The notes under the pieces were generated by a model. That model made no database searches, was not told the origin of the DNA, and saw only the letters and a program-made list of their open reading frames with translations. The translations under genes were made by a program, and so were the position numbers. This document shows, in pieces, positions 8,465 to 16,141 of a stretch of 64,000 nt of DNA (position 1 is the first letter of the stretch; every line of letters begins with the position of its first letter). Origin of the DNA: JTS-AC122 sp050246015 (GTDB taxonomy: Bacteria; Planctomycetota; Phycisphaerae; Phycisphaerales; UBA1924); NCBI GenBank assembly GCA_050246015.1, contig JBFWWU010000001.1, forward strand, positions 248,001 through 312,000. The letters are read 5' to 3'.

Positions 8465-8854
8465 CGAACTGTCGTTCATGTTCGACCCCGGAACGCCGAA
8501 TTTCGCACGTGAAGCAGTAAAGAGTGGGCCGAAAGCGATCATAATCGGACTCGAACAGATTCCGGTATCGAACGGTGGCATCATCACTCCCATGTTGTAC
8601 ACTCTCCGAACAGACCGATAACCCCAAGAACCGGATATTCCCCCTAATCCGAAGAGTTCCCTGCGCATCTTCTCGCTTTAGGATGGACAATCTGGGTGGT
8701 TGGGGATACATATTGAGATGCACTCGGTCTGGGCGGCGCCATGAACTGCGGCCCCATTCGCCCCGGCATGAGGGATGGGCGAAGACGGAATGCGATCCGG
8801 CACGGAGGTCGGAGAGACGGATGGCCGTATGCACCCCAATGACAGGGAGTCTGA
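8465..8854. other. 390 bp non-coding leader before the LuxR-type gene
   Basis: No frame here has coding character and no RNA gene is recognised. Base composition is visibly less GC-rich than the flanks, especially 8520-8720. A GGGAG ribosome site at 8845-8849 belongs to the next gene. The length suggests a regulatory or transcribed leader region, but I cannot point to a defined promoter or riboswitch. Confidence 0.5.
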
Positions 8855-9772
8855 ATGACAAATCCGCTCGCGGTTCATGGTCCGAGCATGCAGCGTGCCG
8901 CCCTTGACACGGCGGTGATGATCGCCGAGGGGATCGGTGTGCTTCCCGCGGTTCCGACGCAGAACTGGTGCGATCTGGCGGGAGCCACCCTGCTGCCGCT
9001 GGGTCGATGGACATATGTCGCCGTTTTCCTGGGTAACGTGGACCAAGGGGGAAGGGTGCTGCGCCAGGATGCGACGGGAGTCGCCGGAGGGCGCGCGGCG
9101 TCGGTGACCACACTCGTCGGACGGACGGTGGAAACTCAGTCGATGGTGGCGATGGATTCGAACGAGTTGGCTCTGGCTGGCCTGCGCGCCGCGATGGCGC
9201 AGGGGAAAGAACTGGGGTGGTCTCCGGGTGTGCTGTCGGCCAACGAGCCGCGCGTGGGAACGCCCGAAGAACTCTCAGGCCCGAACTGGCGCCAGCAGGT
9301 CGTCGGGCGTCGCTGGGCGCGCGCGATCGGGGGCACGGAGCCGAACATGCTGTCGCTGTGGCTGGGGGCCGTCGCGCTGGCGGGGTCGGTGCCGCGCACG
9401 CTGGTCGTGGAAGTCGGGATCCGGGATCGGACGGTGGCGCCGGAAAGCCCCGGGCTGATCCTTGAGGCGGTCTTGAAGCCGCTGGCCCGGCGGGCGTTCG
9501 CCGCGGTAGGCGGTGGCTCGTCGGATTCGACGCTATGGCTCACCACCAAAGAGCAGGTCATCCTGAATCACCTGCTCGCGGGCGAATCGGTGCGCGAAAT
9601 CGCCGACCAGGTCGGCCGCAGCATGCACACCGTCCACGATCATGTGAAGTCGCTGCACCGGAAACTGGGCGCCAAGACGCGCGGCGAGTTGATCTCGCGG
9701 GCGCTGGGTCACATCCAGCCCACGGCGGAACCCGCCGCGGGTGAGTCAGCCGACGAGACCTCGCGCGCGTAG
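8855..9772 (+). CDS. LuxR-type transcriptional regulator
   Basis: 305 residues. The C-terminus (about 228-290) is a LuxR/GerE helix-turn-helix: LTTKEQVILNHLLAGESVREIADQ, then SMHTVHDHVKSLHRKLGAKTRGEL. The N-terminal 225 residues have no recognised receiver, autoinducer or PAS signature; predicted strands and helices alternate as in a GAF-like sensor, but this is only an impression. A GGGAG precedes the ATG. It is followed after 266 bp by the giant repeat surface protein on the same strand, which makes that gene a candidate target. No cognate histidine kinase is nearby. Confidence 0.85.
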   Translation: MTNPLAVHGPSMQRAALDTAVMIAEGIGVLPAVPTQNWCDLAGATLLPLGRWTYVAVFLGNVDQGGRVLRQDATGVAGGRAASVTTLVGRTVETQSMVAMDSNELALAGLRAAMAQGKELGWSPGVLSANEPRVGTPEELSGPNWRQQVVGRRWARAIGGTEPNMLSLWLGAVALAGSVPRTLVVEVGIRDRTVAPESPGLILEAVLKPLARRAFAAVGGGSSDSTLWLTTKEQVILNHLLAGESVREIADQVGRSMHTVHDHVKSLHRKLGAKTRGELISRALGHIQPTAEPAAGESADETSRA

Positions 9773-9885
9773 GTTGTCACTGGCAGCCCGGCTTTCCTAG
9801 TTTTCCGAAATCGCGGGTTTCGTTGCCGCCTTCGCAATCCGACCGCACGCGCCCGACATCCTGCTGTGCACGGCAGCATGAGACG

Positions 9886-9933
9886 GCGGGCGGAAAGCCC
9901 GCGGTGGGTAGACAACTTCGCCGCGGAGTTGTC
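9886..9933 (+). other. Two hairpins in the leader of the giant surface-protein gene
   Basis: The first hairpin pairs GCGGGC (9886-9891) with GCCCGC (9897-9902) around GGAAA. The second pairs GACAACT (9911-9917) with AGTTGTC (9927-9933). Neither is followed by a T-run, so they are not a standard terminator for the LuxR-type gene. They lie 110-155 bases before the start at 10042 and could be leader structures. Confidence 0.4.
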
Positions 9934-10041
9934 TTGCAATTCGGTTATCGGTGAAGTAGGTTGTACGTTACAGCACGCCGGTCGGCAAACACCTGTATCC
10001 GCGGGGACAGGCGCGCGGTGGCAACTTGAGGAGGATGTGTG

Positions 10042-13000
10042 ATGGAACGTCGTCGAAACGGGCGAATCGGGCGGTTGACGCAGCGTGTCGGCGGTACGGA
10101 ATCGGTTAGGATGGAAGCCCTTGAATCGCGGCAACTTCTGGCCGCGGTGTTCTGGGACGGCGGCGCGGGCACAAACAACTGGAATGACGCCGCGAACTGG
10201 AACCGTGGTGGGGCGGACATGTTGCCGCAGAACGGCGACGACGTCACGATCTCGGTGGCGGCTAACCCGACGGTGAACTTCAACGTGGGCTCGACGGTCA
10301 CGCTCGCATCGCTGATATCTGACGAAGCACTCACGGTCTCCAGCGGGACGCTCGCGCTGCAAGTGGGCGGGACGGCGGACATCAACGCCGTACTTTCGCT
10401 TATGGCCGGCAGCCTCGCCGGAGGAAGCTGGGATGTTTCCGGCGGCACGCTTCGGGGAACGAGTTCCGGCGGGACCATCACCGACGCGGCGATCACCGGT
10501 GACATCTTGCTGGATTCAACCAGTGCATCGGTGCGCGTGAGCGGCGCGACGCGCTTCACGGCGGCGCGGCTGACGGCCAACGCGGCGACGCTCCAGATGG
10601 CGCCGGGGTACACGCTGATGGACCTGGTCGTCGCCGAGGGGGCCGCGACGGGGAATCGCAACGTCACCGGTGCAGTCGGGGGGACGGGCACCGTGACGAT
10701 CGCGCCGAGCGCGGTGATCCGGCTGGCGGCGGGGTGCGGGGGCGGGCTGACCTTCAACAACTCCAGCGTCGCGACGTTTATCAACAACGGGCTCATCTCC
10801 GCGGAAGCCGCCGGCCGCACGCTGAACTTCAACAACACTACACTGACCAACAACGCGACGCTCCAGGTGCTGGCCGGAACGCTGGATATCTCGCCGACGA
10901 ACTTCATGAACACAGCGACCGGAACGGTCAGCGTGGCATCCGGCGCGACGCTCGTGATCGCCGGGAACTGGTCCAACGCCGGGACGATCACGTCGAGCGG
11001 CGGGATGGTGAACCTCGGCGGGGCGTTCTCGTCGCTGGGCACCTTCAACCGGACCGGCGGAACAGTCAACCTGACAGGAACGTTCACGAACGGCGGGACG
11101 TTCACGTTCACCGCCTCGACCGGTTCATGGAACCTTCTGGGCGGCACGATCAGCGGCGGTACGCTCGTGTTCAATGGCGCGGATCGGTTGGCGTTCACCA
11201 GCAGCGCCGGCAACCTGGCCGATGTACAGGTAACCGGCGATCTGCTGCTGGATTCGACCAGCGCGACGGCGCGGGTGAGCGGCACGACGCGCTTCACGGC
11301 GGCGCGGCTGACGGCCAACGCGGCGACGCTCCAGATGGCGCCGGGGTACACCCTCATGGACCTGGTCGTCGCCGAGGGCGCCACCACCGGCACGCGCAAC
11401 ATCACCGGAGCGGTCGGCGGGTCCGGCACCGTGACGATCGCGCCGAGCGCGGTGATCCGGCTGGCGGCGGGGTGCGGGGGCGGGCTGACCTTCAACAACT
11501 CCAGCGTCGCGACGTTTATCAACAACGGGCTCATCTCCGCGGAGGCCACCGGCCGCACGCTGAACTTCAACAACACCACACTGACGAACAACGCGACGAT
11601 CCAGGTATTGGCCGGGTCGCTGGATATCTCGCCGACGAACTTCATGAACACGGCGACCGGAACGGTCAGCGTGGCATCCGGTGCGACGCTCGCGATCGCC
11701 GGGAACTGGTCCAACGCCGGGACGATCACGTCGAGCGGCGGGATGGTGAACTTCGGCGGAACGTTTACGTCGGTCGGGACGTTCAACCGGACGGACGGAA
11801 CCGTCAACCTGACGGGGACGTTCAACAACGGCGGGACGTTCACGTTCACCGCCTCGACCGGATCGTGGAACCTTCTGGGCGGCACCGTAAGCGGCGGGAC
11901 GCTCGTGTTCAATGGCGCGGATCGGTTGGTGTTCACCAGCAGCGGCGGCAACCTGGCCGATGTGCAGGTAACCGGCGATCTGCTGCTGGATTCGACCAGC
12001 GCGACGGTGCGGGTAAGCGGCACGACGCGCTTCACGGCGGCGAGGCTGACGGCCAACGCGGCGACGCTCCAGATGGCGCCGGGGTACACCCTCATGGACC
12101 TGGTCGTCGCCGAGGGCGCCACCACCGGCACGCGCAACATCACCGGAGCGGTCGGCGGGTCCGGCACCGTGACGATCGCGCCGAGCGCGGTGATCCGGCT
12201 GGCGGCGGGGTGCGGGGGCGGGCTGACCTTCAACAACTCCAGCGTCGCGACGTTTATCAACAACGGGCTCATCACCGCGGAAGCCGCGGGGCGCACGCTG
12301 AACTTCAACAACACTACACTGACCAACAACGCGACGCTTCAGGTGCTGGCCGGAACGCTGGACATCTCGCCGACGAACTTCAGCAACGAACTCTCGGGAA
12401 GCGTCACGGCGGTGAGCGGGACGACCGTGTCGATCAGCGGCAACTGGATGAACCTCGGGACCATCACGGTCACCGATGCGACGCTCAACCTCGGCGGGGC
12501 GTTCACGCTTGGAGCCGCGGGGGTGATCAACCGGACCGGCGGGACAGTGAACCTGGTTGGAACACTCAACAACACGGGGACGACGTTCATCTTCGACGCC
12601 TCGACCGGGCCTTGGAACCTTCTGGGCGGGACGGTCAACGGCGGAACGCTCGTGTTCAATGGCGCGAACCGGCTGGTGCTGACCAGCAGCGGCGGGGGTC
12701 TTTCGGACGTGATCGTGAACGGTGAACTGCTGCTGGAAACGACCAGCGCGACGGTGCGCGTGAGCGGCGCGACGCGATTCACGGCGGCGCGGCTGACGGC
12801 CAACGCGGCGACGCTCCAGTTGGCGCCGGCGTACACGCTGATGGACCTGGTCGTCGCCGAGGGCGCCACCACCGGCACGCGCGGCATCACCGGGGCGGTC
12901 GGGGGAACGGGCACGGCGACGATCGCGCCCGGCGCGGTGATCCGGCTGGCGGCAGGGTGCGGGGGCGGGCTGAACTTCAATAACTCCAGCCCCGCGACGT

Positions 13001-14541
13001 TCATCAACAACGGGCTCATCTCCGCGGAGGCCGCGGGCCGCACGCTGAACTTCAACAACACCACGCTGACCAACAACGCGACGATCCAGGTGCTGGCCGG
13101 AACGATGGATATCTCGCCGACGAACTTCATGAACACAGCGACCGGAACGGTCAGCGTTGAATCCGGCGCGAGCGTCACGATTGCGGGTGCGTGGTCAAGC
13201 GTCGGGACCTTCGTGTCCAACGGCGGGACGATGAACTTAGGCGGAACGTTTACGTCGGTCGGGACATTCAACCGGACGGGCGGAACCGTCAACCTGACGG
13301 GGACGTTCAACAACGGCGGGACGTTCACGTTCACCGCCTCGACCGGATCGTGGAACCTTCTGGGCGGCACGATCAGCGGCGGGACGCTCGTGTTCGATGG
13401 CGCGGATCGGTTGGTGTTCACGAGCAGCGCCGGCAACCTGGCCGATGTGCAGGTGAACGGTGAACTGCTGCTGGATTCGACCAGCGCGACGGTGCGGGTA
13501 AGCGGCACGACGCGCTTCACGGCGGCGCGGCTGACGGCCAACGCGGCGACGCTCCAGATGGCGCCGGGGTACACCCTCATGGACCTGGTCGTCGCCGAGG
13601 GAGCCACCACCGGCACGCGCCACGTCACCGGGGCGGTCGGGGGGACGGGGACGCTCACGATCGGGCCGACGGGGTCGATCCGAGTCGCGGCCGGGTCGGG
13701 CGGCGGGCTCGGCATCAACAACTCGAGCCCGACGACGCTGACGAATAACGGAGTCATCGCCGTCGAAGCCAACGGACGAACGCTGTCGATCAACGTGACC
13801 GCTGTGACGAACATCAATGGGTCGGAACTGAACGGCGGGACGTGGATCTCGACGGGGACCGCCGCGCTGACGTTCAACGGAACACCCGTGCTCACCACGA
13901 ACAACGCGAACGTCACGGTCGGAGGCTCGACCAGCGCGGGCGGGGCGACGTCGTTCCCGGCGTTTGCGACGCTGAGCGTGAACAACGGGTCGTTCTCGAC
14001 GGGTGGCGAGGGCACGTACACGATCACGCCCGCCGGGGGAACGCTGGTCAACAACGGCACGCTGACGCTGGGACCGGGGAACACCCTGGCCGTCACCGGC
14101 GACTTCGCCATGTCGGCGACGGCCACCATGACCGTGCAGATTCAGTCCACCATGCAGACGGGCATCGGACGACTGGCGGTGTCGGGCACGGCGACGCTCG
14201 ACGGCACGCTGAACATCGTGCCGGTGAACGGGTGGTCGCCCACGTGCGTGAACGTGAACTTCATCACGGCGGGCACGCTGATGGACCAGTTTGCGGTGCA
14301 GAATCTGCCGGTGCCCCCGTCGCCGCTGACATCGTTCGTGGCGTACATCGGCGAAGTGCGGTTCGCGATCAGCCGGCCTTCGGATTTCAACCGCGACGGG
14401 TTCCTGAACTCGCAGGATTTCTTTGACTTCCTAAACGTGTTCTTCGCACTGGATCCGCAGGGGGATTTCAACCACGACGGGTTCATCAACAGCCAGGACT
14501 TCTTTGATTTCATCTCCGACTTCTTCACGCCTTGCCCGTGA
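10042..14541 (+). CDS. Giant repeat surface protein, LEPR-XLL N-terminus and dockerin-like C-terminus
   Basis: 1499 residues, secreted or surface-bound. The N-terminus has RMEALESRQLLAAV, a variant of the planctomycete LEPR-XLL export/anchor motif. Residues about 40-1210 contain five near-identical units of about 246 residues, each with FTAARLTANAATLQMAPGYT; the glycine/threonine/asparagine-rich pattern suggests a beta-helix or autotransporter-like fold. After a non-repeated beta-rich region, residues 1449-1499 form a dockerin-like pair of calcium loops: DFNRDGFLNSQDFFDFL and DFNHDGFINSQDFFDFI, ending FFTPCP. In Phycisphaerae such C-termini are thought to be a sorting or anchoring signal. GAGGAGGA precedes the ATG; a GTG one codon earlier is possible. 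Closed by a strong terminator. Adhesin or sheath function is inferred from the architecture only. Confidence 0.88.
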   Translation: MERRRNGRIGRLTQRVGGTESVRMEALESRQLLAAVFWDGGAGTNNWNDAANWNRGGADMLPQNGDDVTISVAANPTVNFNVGSTVTLASLISDEALTVSSGTLALQVGGTADINAVLSLMAGSLAGGSWDVSGGTLRGTSSGGTITDAAITGDILLDSTSASVRVSGATRFTAARLTANAATLQMAPGYTLMDLVVAEGAATGNRNVTGAVGGTGTVTIAPSAVIRLAAGCGGGLTFNNSSVATFINNGLISAEAAGRTLNFNNTTLTNNATLQVLAGTLDISPTNFMNTATGTVSVASGATLVIAGNWSNAGTITSSGGMVNLGGAFSSLGTFNRTGGTVNLTGTFTNGGTFTFTASTGSWNLLGGTISGGTLVFNGADRLAFTSSAGNLADVQVTGDLLLDSTSATARVSGTTRFTAARLTANAATLQMAPGYTLMDLVVAEGATTGTRNITGAVGGSGTVTIAPSAVIRLAAGCGGGLTFNNSSVATFINNGLISAEATGRTLNFNNTTLTNNATIQVLAGSLDISPTNFMNTATGTVSVASGATLAIAGNWSNAGTITSSGGMVNFGGTFTSVGTFNRTDGTVNLTGTFNNGGTFTFTASTGSWNLLGGTVSGGTLVFNGADRLVFTSSGGNLADVQVTGDLLLDSTSATVRVSGTTRFTAARLTANAATLQMAPGYTLMDLVVAEGATTGTRNITGAVGGSGTVTIAPSAVIRLAAGCGGGLTFNNSSVATFINNGLITAEAAGRTLNFNNTTLTNNATLQVLAGTLDISPTNFSNELSGSVTAVSGTTVSISGNWMNLGTITVTDATLNLGGAFTLGAAGVINRTGGTVNLVGTLNNTGTTFIFDASTGPWNLLGGTVNGGTLVFNGANRLVLTSSGGGLSDVIVNGELLLETTSATVRVSGATRFTAARLTANAATLQLAPAYTLMDLVVAEGATTGTRGITGAVGGTGTATIAPGAVIRLAAGCGGGLNFNNSSPATFINNGLISAEAAGRTLNFNNTTLTNNATIQVLAGTMDISPTNFMNTATGTVSVESGASVTIAGAWSSVGTFVSNGGTMNLGGTFTSVGTFNRTGGTVNLTGTFNNGGTFTFTASTGSWNLLGGTISGGTLVFDGADRLVFTSSAGNLADVQVNGELLLDSTSATVRVSGTTRFTAARLTANAATLQMAPGYTLMDLVVAEGATTGTRHVTGAVGGTGTLTIGPTGSIRVAAGSGGGLGINNSSPTTLTNNGVIAVEANGRTLSINVTAVTNINGSELNGGTWISTGTAALTFNGTPVLTTNNANVTVGGSTSAGGATSFPAFATLSVNNGSFSTGGEGTYTITPAGGTLVNNGTLTLGPGNTLAVTGDFAMSATATMTVQIQSTMQTGIGRLAVSGTATLDGTLNIVPVNGWSPTCVNVNFITAGTLMDQFAVQNLPVPPSPLTSFVAYIGEVRFAISRPSDFNRDGFLNSQDFFDFLNVFFALDPQGDFNHDGFINSQDFFDFISDFFTPCP
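10507..13700 (+). repeat. Five long tandem DNA repeats, unit 738-747 bp
   Basis: The conserved block containing CGCTTCACGGCGGCGCGGCT starts at 10552, 11290, 12028, 12775 (one base different) and 13513. The spacings are 738, 738, 747 and 738 bp, all multiples of three. Copies 2 and 3 are almost identical over hundreds of bases, including third codon positions, which indicates recent duplication or gene conversion. Copy number could change by recombination without breaking the frame. Confidence 0.9.
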
Positions 14542-14568
14542 CGCGGCGTGATGTGCAGAACCGATGCC

Positions 14569-14602
14569 AGGCCGCGGAGCGCTCTCCGCGGCCTGTTTTT
14601 TT
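14569..14602 (+). terminator. Strong rho-independent terminator
   Basis: A perfect 11 bp stem, AGGCCGCGGAG (14569-14579) with CTCCGCGGCCT (14584-14594), has a 4-base loop and is followed by G and seven T. It stands 27 bases after the stop of the giant surface-protein gene and ends its transcript. Confidence 0.93.
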
Positions 14603-14646
14603 CAGCGGCTCTCGTCAAACGTCGCCGGCGGCTCCATAATGAATAC

Positions 14647-14934
14647 ATGCCGTGCCTGCTTGCTGTGCTGGCGTTCTTCTTCCCGCGGGTGGTGCTCATC
14701 CTGCTGGCGATATTCACCAACTACCTGAGTACGGCGTACCAGACGGTTCTGTGGCCGGTGCTGGGGTTCTTCTTCCTGCCGTACACGACGCTGGGGTACG
14801 CCTTCGCGTGGCACCAGTCGGGTGGCACGGTGTCGGGCGGCTACCTGGTGCTGGTGATCGTGTGCGTGCTGATCGATCTGGGCGTGCTGGGTGGCGGCGA
14901 GGGGGCCCGTCGCGGCCGGGGCACGCGAAACTGA
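14647..14934 (+). CDS. Small membrane protein
   Basis: 95 residues with three likely hydrophobic segments: an N-terminal helix with FFFPRVVLILLAIF, a middle segment around PVLGFFFLPYTTLGYAFAW, and a third, YLVLVIVCVLIDLGVL. The C-terminus is Gly/Arg-rich. The start is the ATG just before the first helix. Its promoter must lie in or after the terminator that precedes it. It converges with ctaB and ends 16 bases from the ctaB stop. It resembles short conserved membrane proteins of unknown function; nothing supports a specific role. Confidence 0.65.
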   Translation: MPCLLAVLAFFFPRVVLILLAIFTNYLSTAYQTVLWPVLGFFFLPYTTLGYAFAWHQSGGTVSGGYLVLVIVCVLIDLGVLGGGEGARRGRGTRN

Positions 14935-14950
14935 TGGCGGAGCAAGCGGC

Positions 14951-16018
14951 CTACCGGAGGACCGCGATCGCCAGGGCGTCGATCACCATGACGAGCAAGA
15001 GCAGCGGCAACTGCATGATCGAGCCGAGGAACACTCGCTTGGCGCGGTCCCGCGAACGATCGTGCAGGAAGTTCCATGCGAGCATGATGGCGGCGACGCC
15101 GGTGACGATCGCGGTGATCGGGTAGGCGTACCCGAGCATACTGGACATGGCAAGCGCCGGGGAGAGCGTCGCGGGGAGGAGGACGACGGTCCATAGGAAG
15201 ACCGCTCCGGCGGTGCGGTGGCCGGAGGGATCAAGCAGGGGAAGCAGGCGGTAGCCTCCCTTGGCGTAGTCGTCCTTGTACATCCACGCCAGCGCGAGCG
15301 AGTGCGGGATCTGCCAGACGAACATGAGGAGGAAGAGGGCCCAGCCGCCGGCCTGGGCGAGGGGGATGAACCAGTTGGCGGGTGGATCCCAGAGTGAGAC
15401 GCCGACGCCCGCCGCGCACCAGCCAATGAGCGGCGGGAGGGCGCCGGGGATGGCGCCGATGAGGGTGGAGATGGTGGTGACCGGCTTGAGGGGTGTGTAG
15501 GCAAGGAGGTAGATGAGAATCGTGGCGAGCGAAACCAGCGAAGCGGCGGGTCCGCAGGCCAGGAGCAAAACCGAGACGCCCGCGATGCAGAACCCGATGC
15601 CCGCCGTCAGGGCTGCTCGCTCGGAGACCTTGCGGGTGGGGAGCGGTCGTTCGCAGGTGCGCGGCATGAGGCCGTCGCGGTGGCGTTCCATCCACTGGTT
15701 GAGCGCGTTGGCACCTGAAGCGGAGCAGGCGGTACCGATGACGCATCCCACGGCGGAGAGTACCAGGGCGCCCAAGGTCCAAGGGGCTTGGGCCGGAGCG
15801 AACTCGCCGGCGAACCGCGTGGGCGCGAGCGCCGAGAGCACAAAGCCGACGCCAGACGTGATCGTGACGAGCCGGGTGATGCGCGGCTTGGTCAGTTCGT
15901 TGATGGCGGCGAGGCGGTCGCGCCAAGTCGGAGTTTTCCGAACAGCAACAGAACCACCGGCGACGACGACCGGGTCGCGTGGGGCAGAAACGCGCGCAGA
16001 GGACGGTTGATGAGCCAT
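14951..16018 (-). CDS. ctaB: Heme O synthase (protoheme IX farnesyltransferase)
   Basis: 355 residues, UbiA-type prenyltransferase with about eight to nine membrane helices. It transfers farnesyl to heme B, the first step to heme A for the caa3 oxidase encoded at 31-36 kb. ELTKPRITRLV near residue 42 is the family start. The first Asp-rich motif appears as NALNQWMERHRDGLMPRT, and the second as YKDDYAKGGYRLLP. The Asp of the usual N-x3-D position is Gln/Glu-like here (NQWME), while the second motif is intact. An N-terminal extension of about 35 polar residues precedes the first helix. It is divergent from valS rather than next to ctaA. Confidence 0.92.
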   Translation of the reverse strand: MAHQPSSARVSAPRDPVVVAGGSVAVRKTPTWRDRLAAINELTKPRITRLVTITSGVGFVLSALAPTRFAGEFAPAQAPWTLGALVLSAVGCVIGTACSASGANALNQWMERHRDGLMPRTCERPLPTRKVSERAALTAGIGFCIAGVSVLLLACGPAASLVSLATILIYLLAYTPLKPVTTISTLIGAIPGALPPLIGWCAAGVGVSLWDPPANWFIPLAQAGGWALFLLMFVWQIPHSLALAWMYKDDYAKGGYRLLPLLDPSGHRTAGAVFLWTVVLLPATLSPALAMSSMLGYAYPITAIVTGVAAIMLAWNFLHDRSRDRAKRVFLGSIMQLPLLLLVMVIDALAIAVLR

Positions 16019-16141
16019 GGTGAGCGAGGAATGGAATCATTGGACGCACGCCACGGATTGGCCAGTCGATTGTGCGAAGTTCCCGCTGCCGCGGCGTGTT
16101 TCACCTACAGTCTTTCCAACGGTTCACTCATAGAGGCGATC

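Noticed and set aside
8465..8854. A tRNA or riboswitch in the long gap
   Set aside because: No cloverleaf, no conserved aptamer motif and no terminator hairpin could be recognised by eye.
10734..12725. A 663-codon plus-strand frame within the giant gene
   Set aside because: It is a shifted reading of the same repeats, rich in Arg, Asp and Gln, with no family match; the true frame has the LEPR and dockerin motifs.
9945..14129. Two long minus-strand open frames (794 and 596 codons) opposite the giant surface-protein gene
   Set aside because: They mirror the five DNA repeats and the GC-rich codon bias of the plus-strand gene. Their translations are low-complexity Val/Pro/Ala sequence with no start signal or domain.
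15788..16141. Upstream extension of the valS frame
   Set aside because: It runs over the divergent ctaB gene and has no ValRS similarity; the protein starts at 16142.
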